A stretch of 64,000 bases of DNA from an uncultured Eudoraea sp. (GTDB lineage: Bacteria; Bacteroidota; Bacteroidia; Flavobacteriales; Flavobacteriaceae). Under the pieces are notes generated by a model. That model ran no database searches. It was not told the origin of the DNA and saw nothing but the letters and a program-made list of their open reading frames with translations. The position numbers and the translations under genes are program-made. The DNA lies in NCBI RefSeq assembly GCF_947260015.1, contig NZ_CAMYOM010000005.1, positions 124,001 to 188,000 of the forward strand, written 5' to 3'. Shown here piece by piece: positions 8,895-16,248 of the stretch; within the stretch, counting starts at the first letter, position 1, and every line of letters starts with the position of its first letter.

Positions 8895-9281
8895 TTATTT
8901 ATCCAGAATAGCCTGAATATTTGGTTTAAAATATTTTGGCCCTTTAAGCACTTTACCATCCTCCCTATAAATTGGCTTACCATCTTTTCCTAATTTACTC
9001 ATATTGCTGCGCTGTATTTCTTCAAACACTTCTTCAATTTTATGTTGCATACCGTGTTCCAGAATAGTTCCACATAGAATATAAAGCATATCCCCTAAAG
9101 CATCTGCTACCTCTGCCAAATCATTGTTTTGTGCTGCCTCTAGATATTCCTTATTTTCTTCGTCCATAAGGTCAAATCTCAATTTGTTCTTTACAGCACC
9201 CAGATCAGCTTTCATAGATTGGGATACTCCTAGCCCAAAGGATTTATGAAAAATTTCAACAGAAGCAATTTTCTTTATCAT
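8895..9281 (-). CDS. MazG-like nucleotide pyrophosphohydrolase
   Basis: 128 residues, all-alpha NTP-pyrophosphohydrolase type. Metal-binding acidic motif: DEENKEYLEAAQNNDLAEVADALGD spread over two helices (EExxE...ExxD pattern), then ILCGTILEHGM and the C-terminal KLGKDGKPIYREDGKVLKGP block. Such proteins remove pyrophosphate from non-canonical or excess nucleotides. It is converging with ilvE and diverging from the small membrane gene at 9319. The substrate is unknown. Confidence 0.85.
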   Translation of the reverse strand: MIKKIASVEIFHKSFGLGVSQSMKADLGAVKNKLRFDLMDEENKEYLEAAQNNDLAEVADALGDMLYILCGTILEHGMQHKIEEVFEEIQRSNMSKLGKDGKPIYREDGKVLKGPKYFKPNIQAILDK

Positions 9282-9294
9282 GGTTTTTTTGTTT

Positions 9295-9302
9295 TAGTTT
9301 TG
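9295..9302 (+). promoter_or_regulatory. -7 box for the small membrane gene at 9319
   Basis: TAGTTTTG matches TAnnTTTG. Transcription would start near 9309, which favours the ATG at 9319 over the one at 9313. No good TTTG is seen 19-21 bases upstream. Confidence 0.5.
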
Positions 9303-9318
9303 CGTAAAAATAATGAAT

Positions 9319-9507
9319 ATGTTTAGCACAGGACAACTAATATTTGCGGTAGTTTTTATTTTGTTATTCACATTGATCTTGATAATTTCTTATCGAAAAG
9401 ACAAAAAACTTCACGCTAAAAATTACCGGGGGGTAAAGTGGGTAGGAATTGTGTTTATAATATTCGTAATATTCTTATTTTTAATTAAGTACATCCTCAA
9501 AAATTAA
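9319..9507 (+). CDS. Small two-helix membrane protein
   Basis: 62 residues (MFSTGQLIFAVVFILLF...). Two hydrophobic helices (about 7-25 and 42-59) are joined by a basic loop with YRKDKKLHAKNYRG. I recognise the pattern as a small membrane protein found widely in Flavobacteriaceae, but no function is known to me. The start at 9319 is preferred because the alternative ATG (9313) is too close to the promoter. It is followed by another small membrane gene and crcB on the same strand. Confidence 0.75.
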   Translation: MFSTGQLIFAVVFILLFTLILIISYRKDKKLHAKNYRGVKWVGIVFIIFVIFLFLIKYILKN

Positions 9508-9564
9508 CATATTTACTAAAAACACCACAAAAATGCGGTGATTGACAACATTATTGCTGTTTCA

Positions 9565-9595
9565 TTCGTATAATACAAGAAAAGAAGTAATTTTG
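9565..9595 (+). promoter_or_regulatory. Promoter of the small gene at 9625
   Basis: TAATTTTG at 9588-9595 is a full TAnnTTTG match, with TTCG (one base off TTTG) at 9565-9568 and a 19-base spacer. Confidence 0.6.
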
Positions 9596-9624
9596 CGTTA
9601 ACCAATTATATTATCATTCTAATA

Positions 9625-9804
9625 ATGACCACTTTTTTAACAATTCTTTTTATTCTAATACTTTTGAATGCTGCACTTTTATTTTTTAGCGTATCTAATG
9701 CTGGACAGAGAGTGAATAAGTTAAAGAAAAGTATTTCAGAGCAATCATTAAGTAAAATTTATCCTCTGGATTTAAATCCAACCAATTACAAAAAAGCAAT
9801 TTAG
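9625..9804 (+). CDS. Small membrane-anchored protein (59 residues)
   Basis: A 60-codon frame beginning MTTFLTILFILILLNAALLF: one N-terminal membrane helix, then a short cytoplasmic-type tail with RVNKLKKSISEQSLSKIYPL and an end ...NYKKAI. It has its own promoter at 9565-9595 and stops 17 bases before crcB. The helix plus a conserved-looking KIYP...YKKA tail is a pattern I associate with flavobacterial small proteins, so I believe it is real despite its length. Function unknown. Confidence 0.7.
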   Translation: MTTFLTILFILILLNAALLFFSVSNAGQRVNKLKKSISEQSLSKIYPLDLNPTNYKKAI

Positions 9805-9821
9805 TTTTTTACCTTTAGGGT

Positions 9822-10193
9822 ATGAAACAATTCTTACTTGTTTTTATTGGGGGTGGGTTTGGTAGCTTTCTTCGTTTTATTATTGGCAAAACCTTCAACG
9901 ATTATTTTCATAATTTCTACCTAGGCACATTCCTGGTTAATATTATTGGTTGCCTAATAATTGGTTTTATTCTGGGTACATCAATGAAAGGAAATCTTCT
10001 TTCAAAAGATCAAATCCTGATTCTATCTACCGGCTTTTGCGGTGGATTTACTACTTTTTCAGCATTTACTTTAGAAAATCACGGATTGCTTGAATCCGGT
10101 CAATTACTACACTTTTCATTTTATACTTTAAGTAGTATTACAGTTGGCGTTCTCGCGGTTGTATTGGGACTTTGGCTCTCCAGATTAATATAA
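9822..10193 (+). CDS. crcB: Fluoride ion channel CrcB (Fluc)
   Basis: 123 residues, four membrane helices. Family motifs: GGGFGSFLRFIIG near the N-terminus, the NIIGCLIIGFI helix with its conserved Asn, and STGFCGGFTTFSAFTLE, which contains the TM3 break and the phenylalanines lining the fluoride path. Fluc channels work as antiparallel dimers that expel fluoride. It lies 17 bases after the 59-residue gene, probably in one transcript. No fluoride riboswitch is recognisable upstream. Confidence 0.95.
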   Translation: MKQFLLVFIGGGFGSFLRFIIGKTFNDYFHNFYLGTFLVNIIGCLIIGFILGTSMKGNLLSKDQILILSTGFCGGFTTFSAFTLENHGLLESGQLLHFSFYTLSSITVGVLAVVLGLWLSRLI

Positions 10194-10352
10194 CTACCAC
10201 CGGTATTTAAATGCTATTTACCTTATTAACAGTAATTTATAAACCTCTTCATAATTGAAATAATAAGTAGGTTTTTTGGCTTTCCTACAAATTTAGTTAA
10301 TACTCCCCCACAAAATCATCAAATAAACAAATTATTAACTTTTTAATAGTAT

Positions 10353-10372
10353 ACCCTCAAAATTAAAGGGGT
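10353..10372 (+). promoter_or_regulatory. Distal nitrogen-promoter site, ACCC-N11-GGGGT
   Basis: ACCC (10353-10356), 11 A/T-rich bases, GGGGT (10368-10372), followed by TTTAAT. The same layout occurs at 10405-10424 and at 32469-32488 before the type II glutamine synthetase. Proposed binding site of an unidentified regulator. Confidence 0.5.
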
Positions 10373-10404
10373 TTAATTAAAATTTATATAAAAATTACAT
10401 AACC

Positions 10405-10424
10405 ACCCCAAACTTTTATGGGGT
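10405..10424 (+). promoter_or_regulatory. Proximal nitrogen-promoter site, ACCC-N11-GGGGT
   Basis: ACCC (10405-10408), 11 bases, GGGGT (10420-10424), followed by GTTAAT. It contains the perfect 7-base inverted repeat CACCCCA/TGGGGTG (10404-10410 with 10419-10425). It lies 52 bases after the distal site. Its ACCC ends 33 bases before the -7 box, near -45 relative to the expected start, a position typical of an activator. Confidence 0.55.
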
Positions 10425-10440
10425 GTTAATTATTTTAATA

Positions 10441-10448
10441 TATATTTG
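10441..10448 (+). promoter_or_regulatory. -7 box of glnB-amtB
   Basis: TATATTTG is a perfect TAnnTTTG match 26 bases before the glnB ATG. There is no TTTG at the -33 position, consistent with a promoter that needs an activator. Confidence 0.65.
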
Positions 10449-10473
10449 CCGCGATCAACAATAAAATTTAAAA

Positions 10474-10812
10474 ATGAAAAAAGTTGAAGCAATTATTAGA
10501 AAATCCAAATTTGATGATGTTAAAAAAGCACTTCATGAAATTGAGGTAAATTTCTTTAGTTACTGGGATGTAACTGGAGTAGGAAATGAAAAACAAGGAC
10601 ATGTCTATCGGGGTATTTCATACAGTACCACAGACATCCAAAGAAGGTATCTGGAAATCGTCGTGTCCGATGAATTTCTTGAAAGAACAATAAACACGGT
10701 ACTGGAAGCCGCCTATACAGGAAATGTAGGTGATGGAAAGGTCTTTGTTTCTGATGTCTTACAAGCTTTTCGAATAAGAACCAAGGAAAACGGCCAGGCC
10801 GGAATCAACTAA
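10474..10812 (+). CDS. glnB: Nitrogen regulatory protein PII
   Basis: 112 residues. MKKVEAIIRKSKFDDVKKAL start; T-loop region GNEKQGHVYRGISY, about two residues shorter than the E. coli loop but with its YRG; B-loop TGNVGDGKVFV; C-terminal RIRTKENGQAGI. PII proteins sense ATP/ADP and 2-oxoglutarate and plug the Amt channel when nitrogen is plentiful. The gene is cotranscribed with amtB, 27 bases apart, so it is functionally a GlnK; the symbol glnB is used loosely. Confidence 0.93.
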   Translation: MKKVEAIIRKSKFDDVKKALHEIEVNFFSYWDVTGVGNEKQGHVYRGISYSTTDIQRRYLEIVVSDEFLERTINTVLEAAYTGNVGDGKVFVSDVLQAFRIRTKENGQAGIN

Positions 10813-10839
10813 AAAGTCACTAACTAATACTTAAAAGAA

Positions 10840-12096
10840 ATGGAAGCAGGATTATTTACAGCTAATAATGTTTGGATGATGGTATGTACCGCCCTTGTAT
10901 TTTTTATGCATACAGGGTTCGCCTTTTTAGAAATTGGCCTCACCAGACAAAAAAACACAATTAATATACTTTTTAAAAACATCTTTATTATTACAGCAGG
11001 ACTACTATTGTATTATATAGGTGGTTTTAATTTAATGTATCCCGGTTTTGAAGAAGGCTCGATGGGTATTTTCGAATTTGCCGGTTTTGGTATTGACCCT
11101 CCGGCAAATGGAATGACAGCTGAATACGCCGATGGAGGTTACACCTGGTGGACAGATTTCTTGTTCCAGGGAATGTTTGCAGCCACAGCGGCAACAATTG
11201 TATCAGGAGCGGTTGCCGAACGTATTAAAATAGGTCCTTTTATGATTTTTACAATCATTTATGTAGGTCTTATATACCCTATAGCCGGTTCCTGGCAATG
11301 GGGTGGCGGATTCCTTTCTTCATTAGGAGGAGAAGAAGGAGGAGGCTTTTATGATTTTGCAGGATCTACTCTGGTACATTCAGTTGGTGGATGGGGAGCT
11401 TTAATAGCAATTTATCTTTTGGGAGCCAGAATAGGCAAATTCAGTAAGGACGGGAAACCAAATGCTATCCCGGGACATAGTATTCCAATGGCTACAGCGG
11501 GCGTTTTAATACTTTGGTTGGGCTGGTTTGGGTTTAACGGTGGCTCTGTTTTATCTGCAGACCCAGCTGCTACATCACTTGTACTTGTGACTACCTGTTT
11601 GGCCGCAGCGGCTGGCGGTATTGCATCCGCAGCATTATCTACAATTATGTATAAGAATATGGACCTAACTATGTTCCTAAACGGAATATTGGGAGGCCTG
11701 GTAGGTATAACAGCAGGTGCTGACCTTATGTCGCCAACCGAGGCAGTAATTATAGGTCTTATAGCTGGTATGATAATTGTCCTTGGTGTGGCTCTAATTG
11801 ATAGGATTCGATTAGATGACCCTGTTGGAGCGGTTACCGTACACCTTATTTGCGGAATCTGGGGAACACTTGCAGTAGGCATATTTGGAGATTTAGCCGG
11901 AGGGCAACAGTTAATATATCAATTAACCGGAATTGCTTCAGTGGGAGTATTCTGCTGTATCTCGGCCTTCATAATCATTTTTGCGCTTAAGAAAACAGTA
12001 GGAATAAGAGTCCCAAAAGAGGAAGAAATAGACGGGCTGGACCTGGCTGAACATGGAATGGATGCTTACGCCGACTTTAGAATGAGTGAACAGTAA
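10840..12096 (+). CDS. amtB: Ammonium transporter AmtB
   Basis: 418 residues, about eleven membrane helices. The pore twin histidines are visible as STLVHSVGGWG (His180) and AVTVHLICGIWG (His335). Other family blocks are FFMHTGFAFLEIGL, GAVAERIK and ILWLGWFGFNGGS. No cleavable signal peptide is apparent; the N-terminus starts with a short exposed stretch. It brings ammonium into the cell under nitrogen limitation and is controlled by the adjacent PII protein. Confidence 0.96.
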   Translation: MEAGLFTANNVWMMVCTALVFFMHTGFAFLEIGLTRQKNTINILFKNIFIITAGLLLYYIGGFNLMYPGFEEGSMGIFEFAGFGIDPPANGMTAEYADGGYTWWTDFLFQGMFAATAATIVSGAVAERIKIGPFMIFTIIYVGLIYPIAGSWQWGGGFLSSLGGEEGGGFYDFAGSTLVHSVGGWGALIAIYLLGARIGKFSKDGKPNAIPGHSIPMATAGVLILWLGWFGFNGGSVLSADPAATSLVLVTTCLAAAAGGIASAALSTIMYKNMDLTMFLNGILGGLVGITAGADLMSPTEAVIIGLIAGMIIVLGVALIDRIRLDDPVGAVTVHLICGIWGTLAVGIFGDLAGGQQLIYQLTGIASVGVFCCISAFIIIFALKKTVGIRVPKEEEIDGLDLAEHGMDAYADFRMSEQ

Positions 12097-12110
12097 TAAG
12101 ATGAAAAGCT

Positions 12111-12138
12111 AACGGAGCGTTTGGCAGAACGCTCCGTT
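12111..12138 (+). terminator. Strong hairpin between amtB and the porin gene
   Basis: A perfect 11-base stem (12111-12121 with 12128-12138) with loop TGGCAG. It is followed by ATAAAACATTTT rather than a clean T run, so it may only partly terminate, or it may stabilise the upstream mRNA and set different levels for amtB and the porin. Confidence 0.6.
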
Positions 12139-12213
12139 ATAAAACATTTTCAATAAAATCAATTTAAATATCATTTAACGTTCTCCTTGACAGGAAACTA
12201 AAAACATTGAATT

Positions 12214-13356
12214 ATGAAAACATTTACAAATACAAGTTACATAAAAAATTTACTTCTTTTAGCATTGTTATTGCTTGGCAAAGCTTCTTTTGCACAGGAT
12301 GTTGAAGTAATTGTAGTTGAAGAAGAAGAAGAGAAAAAGAAATTCTCTTTTAGTGGATCCGCAGATGGCTACTTCAGGGCAAATTTTAATGGCCTTAACA
12401 AAGTAATACCAGTCGATGCTGGTGGATCTGTTGGACCAACCGCGCCCGGAACTTCATTTGCAAACAGACCTGGTTTTGCACTGGGTATGGTTAATTTAAT
12501 AGGAACTTATGAAGGCAAAAAAGTAGGGGTGGTTGCTGATTTAGTTTTTGGCCCAAGAGGTGAAGAAGCAGTTTTCGGCTCACCGGTTGGCTCTGCAAAT
12601 ATTATTAACCAGCTGTATGTTTACTGGAATGTTAGTGAAAAAACCACTCTAACTTTTGGAAATTTCAACACTTTTCTAGGGTATGAGGTTATCTCGCCTA
12701 CTGGTAACTTTAACTACAGTACTTCCTATATGTTTTCATACGGACCCTTTTCGCATGCCGGTATAAAAGCCGATTTTGATCTTGGGAACGATTGGTCCGC
12801 TATGGTAGCAATTATGAATCCAACCGATTTTACAGATATTAACCCCTTTAGTGAATATACTTTTGGAGCCCAAGTTGGCTATTCCGGTCAATTCTTAAAT
12901 TTTATTTATGGAAAACAAGGTTTCAATGAAACCATTGTTACTGGTGTTCCTACGGATACTGATATTAAAGGACTTTTCCAAATTGACTATACCGGTGGTT
13001 TTGACATAGGTGATTCATTTTTTCTTGGAATAAATGCCACTTACCAGGATACTGATGGCGTTGGTTTTTATGGCGCGGCTTTATATCCTCAATATACCAC
13101 ATCAGATACATTTACTATTGGTTTGAGAGGTGAATATTTTAAAGAAATGGGTGATTTTGGTGCAATTGGAACCGGAGTTGATGATTCCGATGTTTTTGCT
13201 ATAACCCTTTCGGGAAATGTGACAATTGGTGATTACCTCACGTTTATTCCTGAAATAAGATTAGACAGTGCATCTGATGATGCATTTATAAATAATGATT
13301 TAGAAGCATCTAAAAGCCTATCCTCTTTCTTATTGGCTGCTGTATTTGCTTTCTAG
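12214..13356 (+). CDS. Outer-membrane porin linked to the ammonium transporter
   Basis: 380 residues with a signal peptide ending GKASFAQ, a short acidic/basic stretch (VVEEEEEKKK, about residues 33-42) and then repeated amphipathic strands with Gly, Tyr and Phe. The last residues ...SSFLLAAVFAF end in phenylalanine, as expected for outer-membrane insertion. It lies downstream of amtB, separated only by the hairpin at 12111-12138, which suggests that it lets nitrogen compounds cross the outer membrane. The family is a general Gram-negative porin type; substrate unproven. Confidence 0.8.
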   Translation: MKTFTNTSYIKNLLLLALLLLGKASFAQDVEVIVVEEEEEKKKFSFSGSADGYFRANFNGLNKVIPVDAGGSVGPTAPGTSFANRPGFALGMVNLIGTYEGKKVGVVADLVFGPRGEEAVFGSPVGSANIINQLYVYWNVSEKTTLTFGNFNTFLGYEVISPTGNFNYSTSYMFSYGPFSHAGIKADFDLGNDWSAMVAIMNPTDFTDINPFSEYTFGAQVGYSGQFLNFIYGKQGFNETIVTGVPTDTDIKGLFQIDYTGGFDIGDSFFLGINATYQDTDGVGFYGAALYPQYTTSDTFTIGLRGEYFKEMGDFGAIGTGVDDSDVFAITLSGNVTIGDYLTFIPEIRLDSASDDAFINNDLEASKSLSSFLLAAVFAF

Positions 13357-13402
13357 ATAGAAAAATTAGTTTGGTTTGTTTTGTTTAGTTAAATAAATGC
13401 CG

Positions 13403-13426
13403 GCCCCGATGGTAACACATCGGGGC
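13403..13426. terminator. Bidirectional terminator after the porin gene
   Basis: A perfect 9-base GC-rich stem (GCCCCGATG, 13403-13411 with 13418-13426) and 6-base loop, followed by TTAATTATTT. It lies between the converging porin and DUF1684 genes. Confidence 0.75.
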
Positions 13427-14092
13427 TTAATTATTTGACTTTTGTTTAAAGCTTTTCACCCCTGCTTTAATTTCGGTGTTAAGGTTATTTCTTTTTGGGA
13501 CAATAGGACAGGAGTATTTCTTATTATATGCACAATATGGGTTATAAGCCCTGTTAAAATCGAGTATAATAGAATTTCCTTCAGGAATAGCTAAATCCAG
13601 ATAACGACCACCGGCGTAAGTCTCTTCGCCATTCGTATTATCCAAAAAAGGCAGAAAGAGATAATCTTTAAATTCTTCCGTTTCCATCAACTCCAGGTTT
13701 TGGTAAACTTCCAGACTGTATTTTTTACCTTTTAAAGTAAATTCTGCTACCCCGTATAGCACTTCTTCAGAAAGGCGATCAGTGGTAGTTGGCATCATAA
13801 AAGGAATTGCATCTGCCGTTCTCTCCAGGGAAGCTATTACTCTAAATGAAGTATCGGGCTTAAAGAAATCTAATCCCTCAAAATCTTTTCGATACCTGTC
13901 AGGCAGTGGAGAAGTATCCGGGTTTTTGAATTCTTCATTGAGTTCCTTTTGAAATAAGACGATCTCCTTAACTATTTCCGAATTTTGGGCAACTATATCC
14001 GTCTTTATAGTGTCGTGATATTTACGCTTATCCACGCATCCCAAAATGCCGACATATAAACTAATGATTCCAAGTAAAAGATTTTTTTTCAT
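13427..14092 (-). CDS. DUF1684 lipoprotein
   Basis: 221 residues from the ATG at 14090-14092 (MKKNLLLGIISLYVGILGC, lipobox cysteine at 19). An ATG two codons upstream is less likely. The DUF1684 features are clear: YRKDFEGLDFF, FTLKGKKYSLEVYQNL, YAGGRYLDL and the C-terminal DFNRAYNPYCAYNKKYSCP. The family is widespread in Bacteroidota and of unknown biochemical role; it is probably anchored to a membrane facing the periplasm. The stop directly follows the shared terminator. Confidence 0.85.
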   Translation of the reverse strand: MKKNLLLGIISLYVGILGCVDKRKYHDTIKTDIVAQNSEIVKEIVLFQKELNEEFKNPDTSPLPDRYRKDFEGLDFFKPDTSFRVIASLERTADAIPFMMPTTTDRLSEEVLYGVAEFTLKGKKYSLEVYQNLELMETEEFKDYLFLPFLDNTNGEETYAGGRYLDLAIPEGNSIILDFNRAYNPYCAYNKKYSCPIVPKRNNLNTEIKAGVKSFKQKSNN

Positions 14093-14159
14093 AAACACAT
14101 AATTCGTTCAAAAATACAACATCTCTTTTTTTATATATTTTTACTTTTCAAGACTTAAT

Positions 14160-14231
14160 ATGAACAGATCATTAATTCTCAGCGTGGTAAAAGCATTTCT
14201 TTATCTAAGGAAACGATGCTGCTATGTTTAG
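14160..14231 (+). CDS. Short upstream ORF (leader peptide) before the MFS gene
   Basis: A 23-codon frame beginning MNRSLILSVV and ending LYLRKRCCYV, followed 24 bases later by the terminator at 14256-14277 and 65 bases later by the MFS start. It includes R-K-R, resembling the basic-X-basic motif of drug-arrest peptides, and a Cys-Cys pair. The ORF overlaps segments that can pair with each other or with the terminator arm. Translation is not proven; see the finding. Confidence 0.4.
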   Translation: MNRSLILSVVKAFLYLRKRCCYV

Positions 14232-14255
14232 AATCAATACTATTTTAAAGATTGT

Positions 14256-14277
14256 AGCCTGGCAAGAATGTCAGGCT
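14256..14277 (+). terminator. Terminator/attenuator in the MFS leader
   Basis: A 9-base stem (14256-14264 with 14269-14277, one G-U pair), loop AGAA, followed by six or more T. It ends about 14 bases before the MFS ATG, so it must be bypassed for expression unless a promoter lies inside it. The upstream segment 14217-14224 can pair with its 5' arm (TAGC...GCA, 14255-14264) as an antiterminator. Confidence 0.75.
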
Positions 14278-14296
14278 TTTTTATGATTTAGACAGA

Positions 14297-15505
14297 ATGA
14301 AATCGGTATATATTAGCTATATAAATTCATTTAAAGGATTATCCAAAGAGGTTTGGTGGCTGTCTTTAATTACCCTTATTAACAGAGCGGGGACCATGGT
14401 CATTCCATTTTTGTCACTTTATCTTACCCAGGATCTCGGTTTCACATTGGAAAATGTAGGTATTATCATGAGTTGTTTTGGATTAGGATCGCTTATAGGT
14501 GCCTGGCTGGGAGGGAAATTAACAGATATGTTCGGCTCATACCCGGTGATGCTGGTAAGTCTTAGTTTGACAGGTATGCTTTTTATAATACTACAATACC
14601 TTGATTCATTTTGGGCAATTTGTGGAGGTATTTTTGTGTTAATGATCATTGCGGACGCATTCAGACCCGCAACATTTGTGGCACTAAGCGCATATAGTAA
14701 GCCTGAAAACAAAACCAGATCCGTAACTCTTATCCGTCTTGCAATAAATCTTGGATTTTCTGCCGGACCAGTACTTGGCGGTCTAATTATTGGCACCTTA
14801 GGTTACTCTGGGTTATTTTGGGTAGATGGTCTTAGCTGTATCGCCGCAGGTATATTGTTATTAGTACTCCTGAATCCTAAAAAGGCTAAAGTCCTTGATA
14901 GCGTTGAAAATAAAATTCCGTTATCTGCATATAAAGATATGCCGTATTTGGTGTTTATTATTGCAATGGTGCTGTTCGGATTCATATTTGTGCAGTACTT
15001 TTCTACAATCCCAATTTACTATAACGATGTGCACGCATTAAATGAAACTAAGATAGGTCTACTATTAGCCATGAATGGTTTCCTAATATTTGTATTTGAA
15101 ATGCCCCTTATAAAGTTTTTAGAAACAAGGTCTTCATCTAAAATAACCAATATGATAATTGGTTTAATGCTAGTTACTTTCAGTTTTGTAATACTAACTT
15201 TCACCACATGGATTGGTATCCTTGTTATAGGGATGTTTTTGATGACACTTGGAGAAATGATAGCGTTCCCATTCTCTAATGCATTTGCCATGGATAGGGC
15301 AAAAAGAGGCAGACAAGGAGAGTATATGGCTCTTTATAGTATTTCCTTTTCAATCTCTCACATTTTCGCACATAATTCGGGGATGATTTCCATTGCCAGG
15401 CTAGGTTATCAAACCACCTGGTATTTGGCCACTTTTGTAGGTTTACTTGGCATTTTGCTACTTTTGTTATTGAAAAAATTACTTCTAAGAAATTCCCTAA
15501 AGTAA
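14297..15505 (+). CDS. Major facilitator superfamily exporter
   Basis: 402 residues with about twelve membrane helices. The MFS loop 2-3 signature is seen as GSLIGAWLGGKLTDMFG (about 66-82), with a second copy weaker in the C-half. The arrangement resembles the MdtH/multidrug branch, but no substrate can be assigned. It is preceded by a uORF and terminator and followed after 5 bases by the DJ-1-like lipoprotein gene, so the two are probably cotranscribed. If the attenuator model holds, its expression is induced by something that stalls ribosomes on the leader. Confidence 0.88.
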   Translation: MKSVYISYINSFKGLSKEVWWLSLITLINRAGTMVIPFLSLYLTQDLGFTLENVGIIMSCFGLGSLIGAWLGGKLTDMFGSYPVMLVSLSLTGMLFIILQYLDSFWAICGGIFVLMIIADAFRPATFVALSAYSKPENKTRSVTLIRLAINLGFSAGPVLGGLIIGTLGYSGLFWVDGLSCIAAGILLLVLLNPKKAKVLDSVENKIPLSAYKDMPYLVFIIAMVLFGFIFVQYFSTIPIYYNDVHALNETKIGLLLAMNGFLIFVFEMPLIKFLETRSSSKITNMIIGLMLVTFSFVILTFTTWIGILVIGMFLMTLGEMIAFPFSNAFAMDRAKRGRQGEYMALYSISFSISHIFAHNSGMISIARLGYQTTWYLATFVGLLGILLLLLLKKLLLRNSLK

Positions 15506-15510
15506 AATCT

Positions 15511-16248
15511 ATGAATAAATTTCTCTCCCTCTTGTGCATTTTAGGTTTGGTTTCAGGATGCTTCGACAAAAAGAATCATTCCAAAACTTCAGGTAACATT
15601 CTTACAAGAAATATTGAATTACATCCTGATAATTATAATGTTGCCTTTTTAATTATGGATGGCACATATAATACAGAATTTACTGCCCCATATGATATTT
15701 TTCAGCACACCAAATACAGAGAAGGTATTAAGGCCATGAATACTTTTACGGTGGCTAATACTTTAGAGCCAATTACTACTTTTGAGGGACTGCGCATTTT
15801 ACCTGATTTTAATTACTTAAGGGATTCCCTTCCGCCTATAGATATACTGGTAATTCCCAGTGCAGAACACCATCTGGATACCGATTTAAAAGATAGGGCC
15901 ATGCTTAATTTTGTAAAAAGGGTCGACAAGAATGCGCTATTTATGACTTCACATTGTGATGGTGCTTTTGTTCTGGCAAAAGCCGGCTTGTTAGACAAGG
16001 TTACCTCCACAACTTTTCCGAGCGACATTGCAAAATACAAGCATATGTTTCCTCTTCTAAAAGTGAAAGACAGTGTACTGTTTGTACATGACGGTAAATA
16101 CATTACCTCTGCAGGTGGTGCGAAAAGCTTCGAGGCCTCTTTATATCTATGCGAGTACCTTTATGGAAAAGAAGTAGCAAAGTCTATTGCCAAAGGATTA
16201 GTAATTGATTGGGACCTTAATGCAATTACAAAATCTATTCCTCAATAA
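15511..16248 (+). CDS. DJ-1/PfpI-family lipoprotein
   Basis: 245 residues. Lipobox LGLVSGC with Cys17; the rest is a class I glutamine amidotransferase-like domain of the DJ-1/PfpI type. The nucleophile elbow is FMTSHCDGAF with Cys149, followed by LAKAGLLDKVTSTTFPSD and an AGGAKSFEASLYLCEYLYG block like AraC-associated and isonitrile-hydratase-like members. Being a lipoprotein it would act outside the cytoplasm, unusual for the family. Its 3' end overlaps the converging gene by 14 bases. Confidence 0.85.
   Translation: MNKFLSLLCILGLVSGCFDKKNHSKTSGNILTRNIELHPDNYNVAFLIMDGTYNTEFTAPYDIFQHTKYREGIKAMNTFTVANTLEPITTFEGLRILPDFNYLRDSLPPIDILVIPSAEHHLDTDLKDRAMLNFVKRVDKNALFMTSHCDGAFVLAKAGLLDKVTSTTFPSDIAKYKHMFPLLKVKDSVLFVHDGKYITSAGGAKSFEASLYLCEYLYGKEVAKSIAKGLVIDWDLNAITKSIPQ

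Noticed and set aside
9700-9822. Fluoride riboswitch before crcB
   Set aside because: The space is filled by a small coding gene and shows no pseudoknot-like GC-rich motif.
11412-11882. 156-codon antisense frame inside amtB
   Set aside because: Shadow of a strongly coding, well-recognised gene; its composition mirrors the amtB codons.
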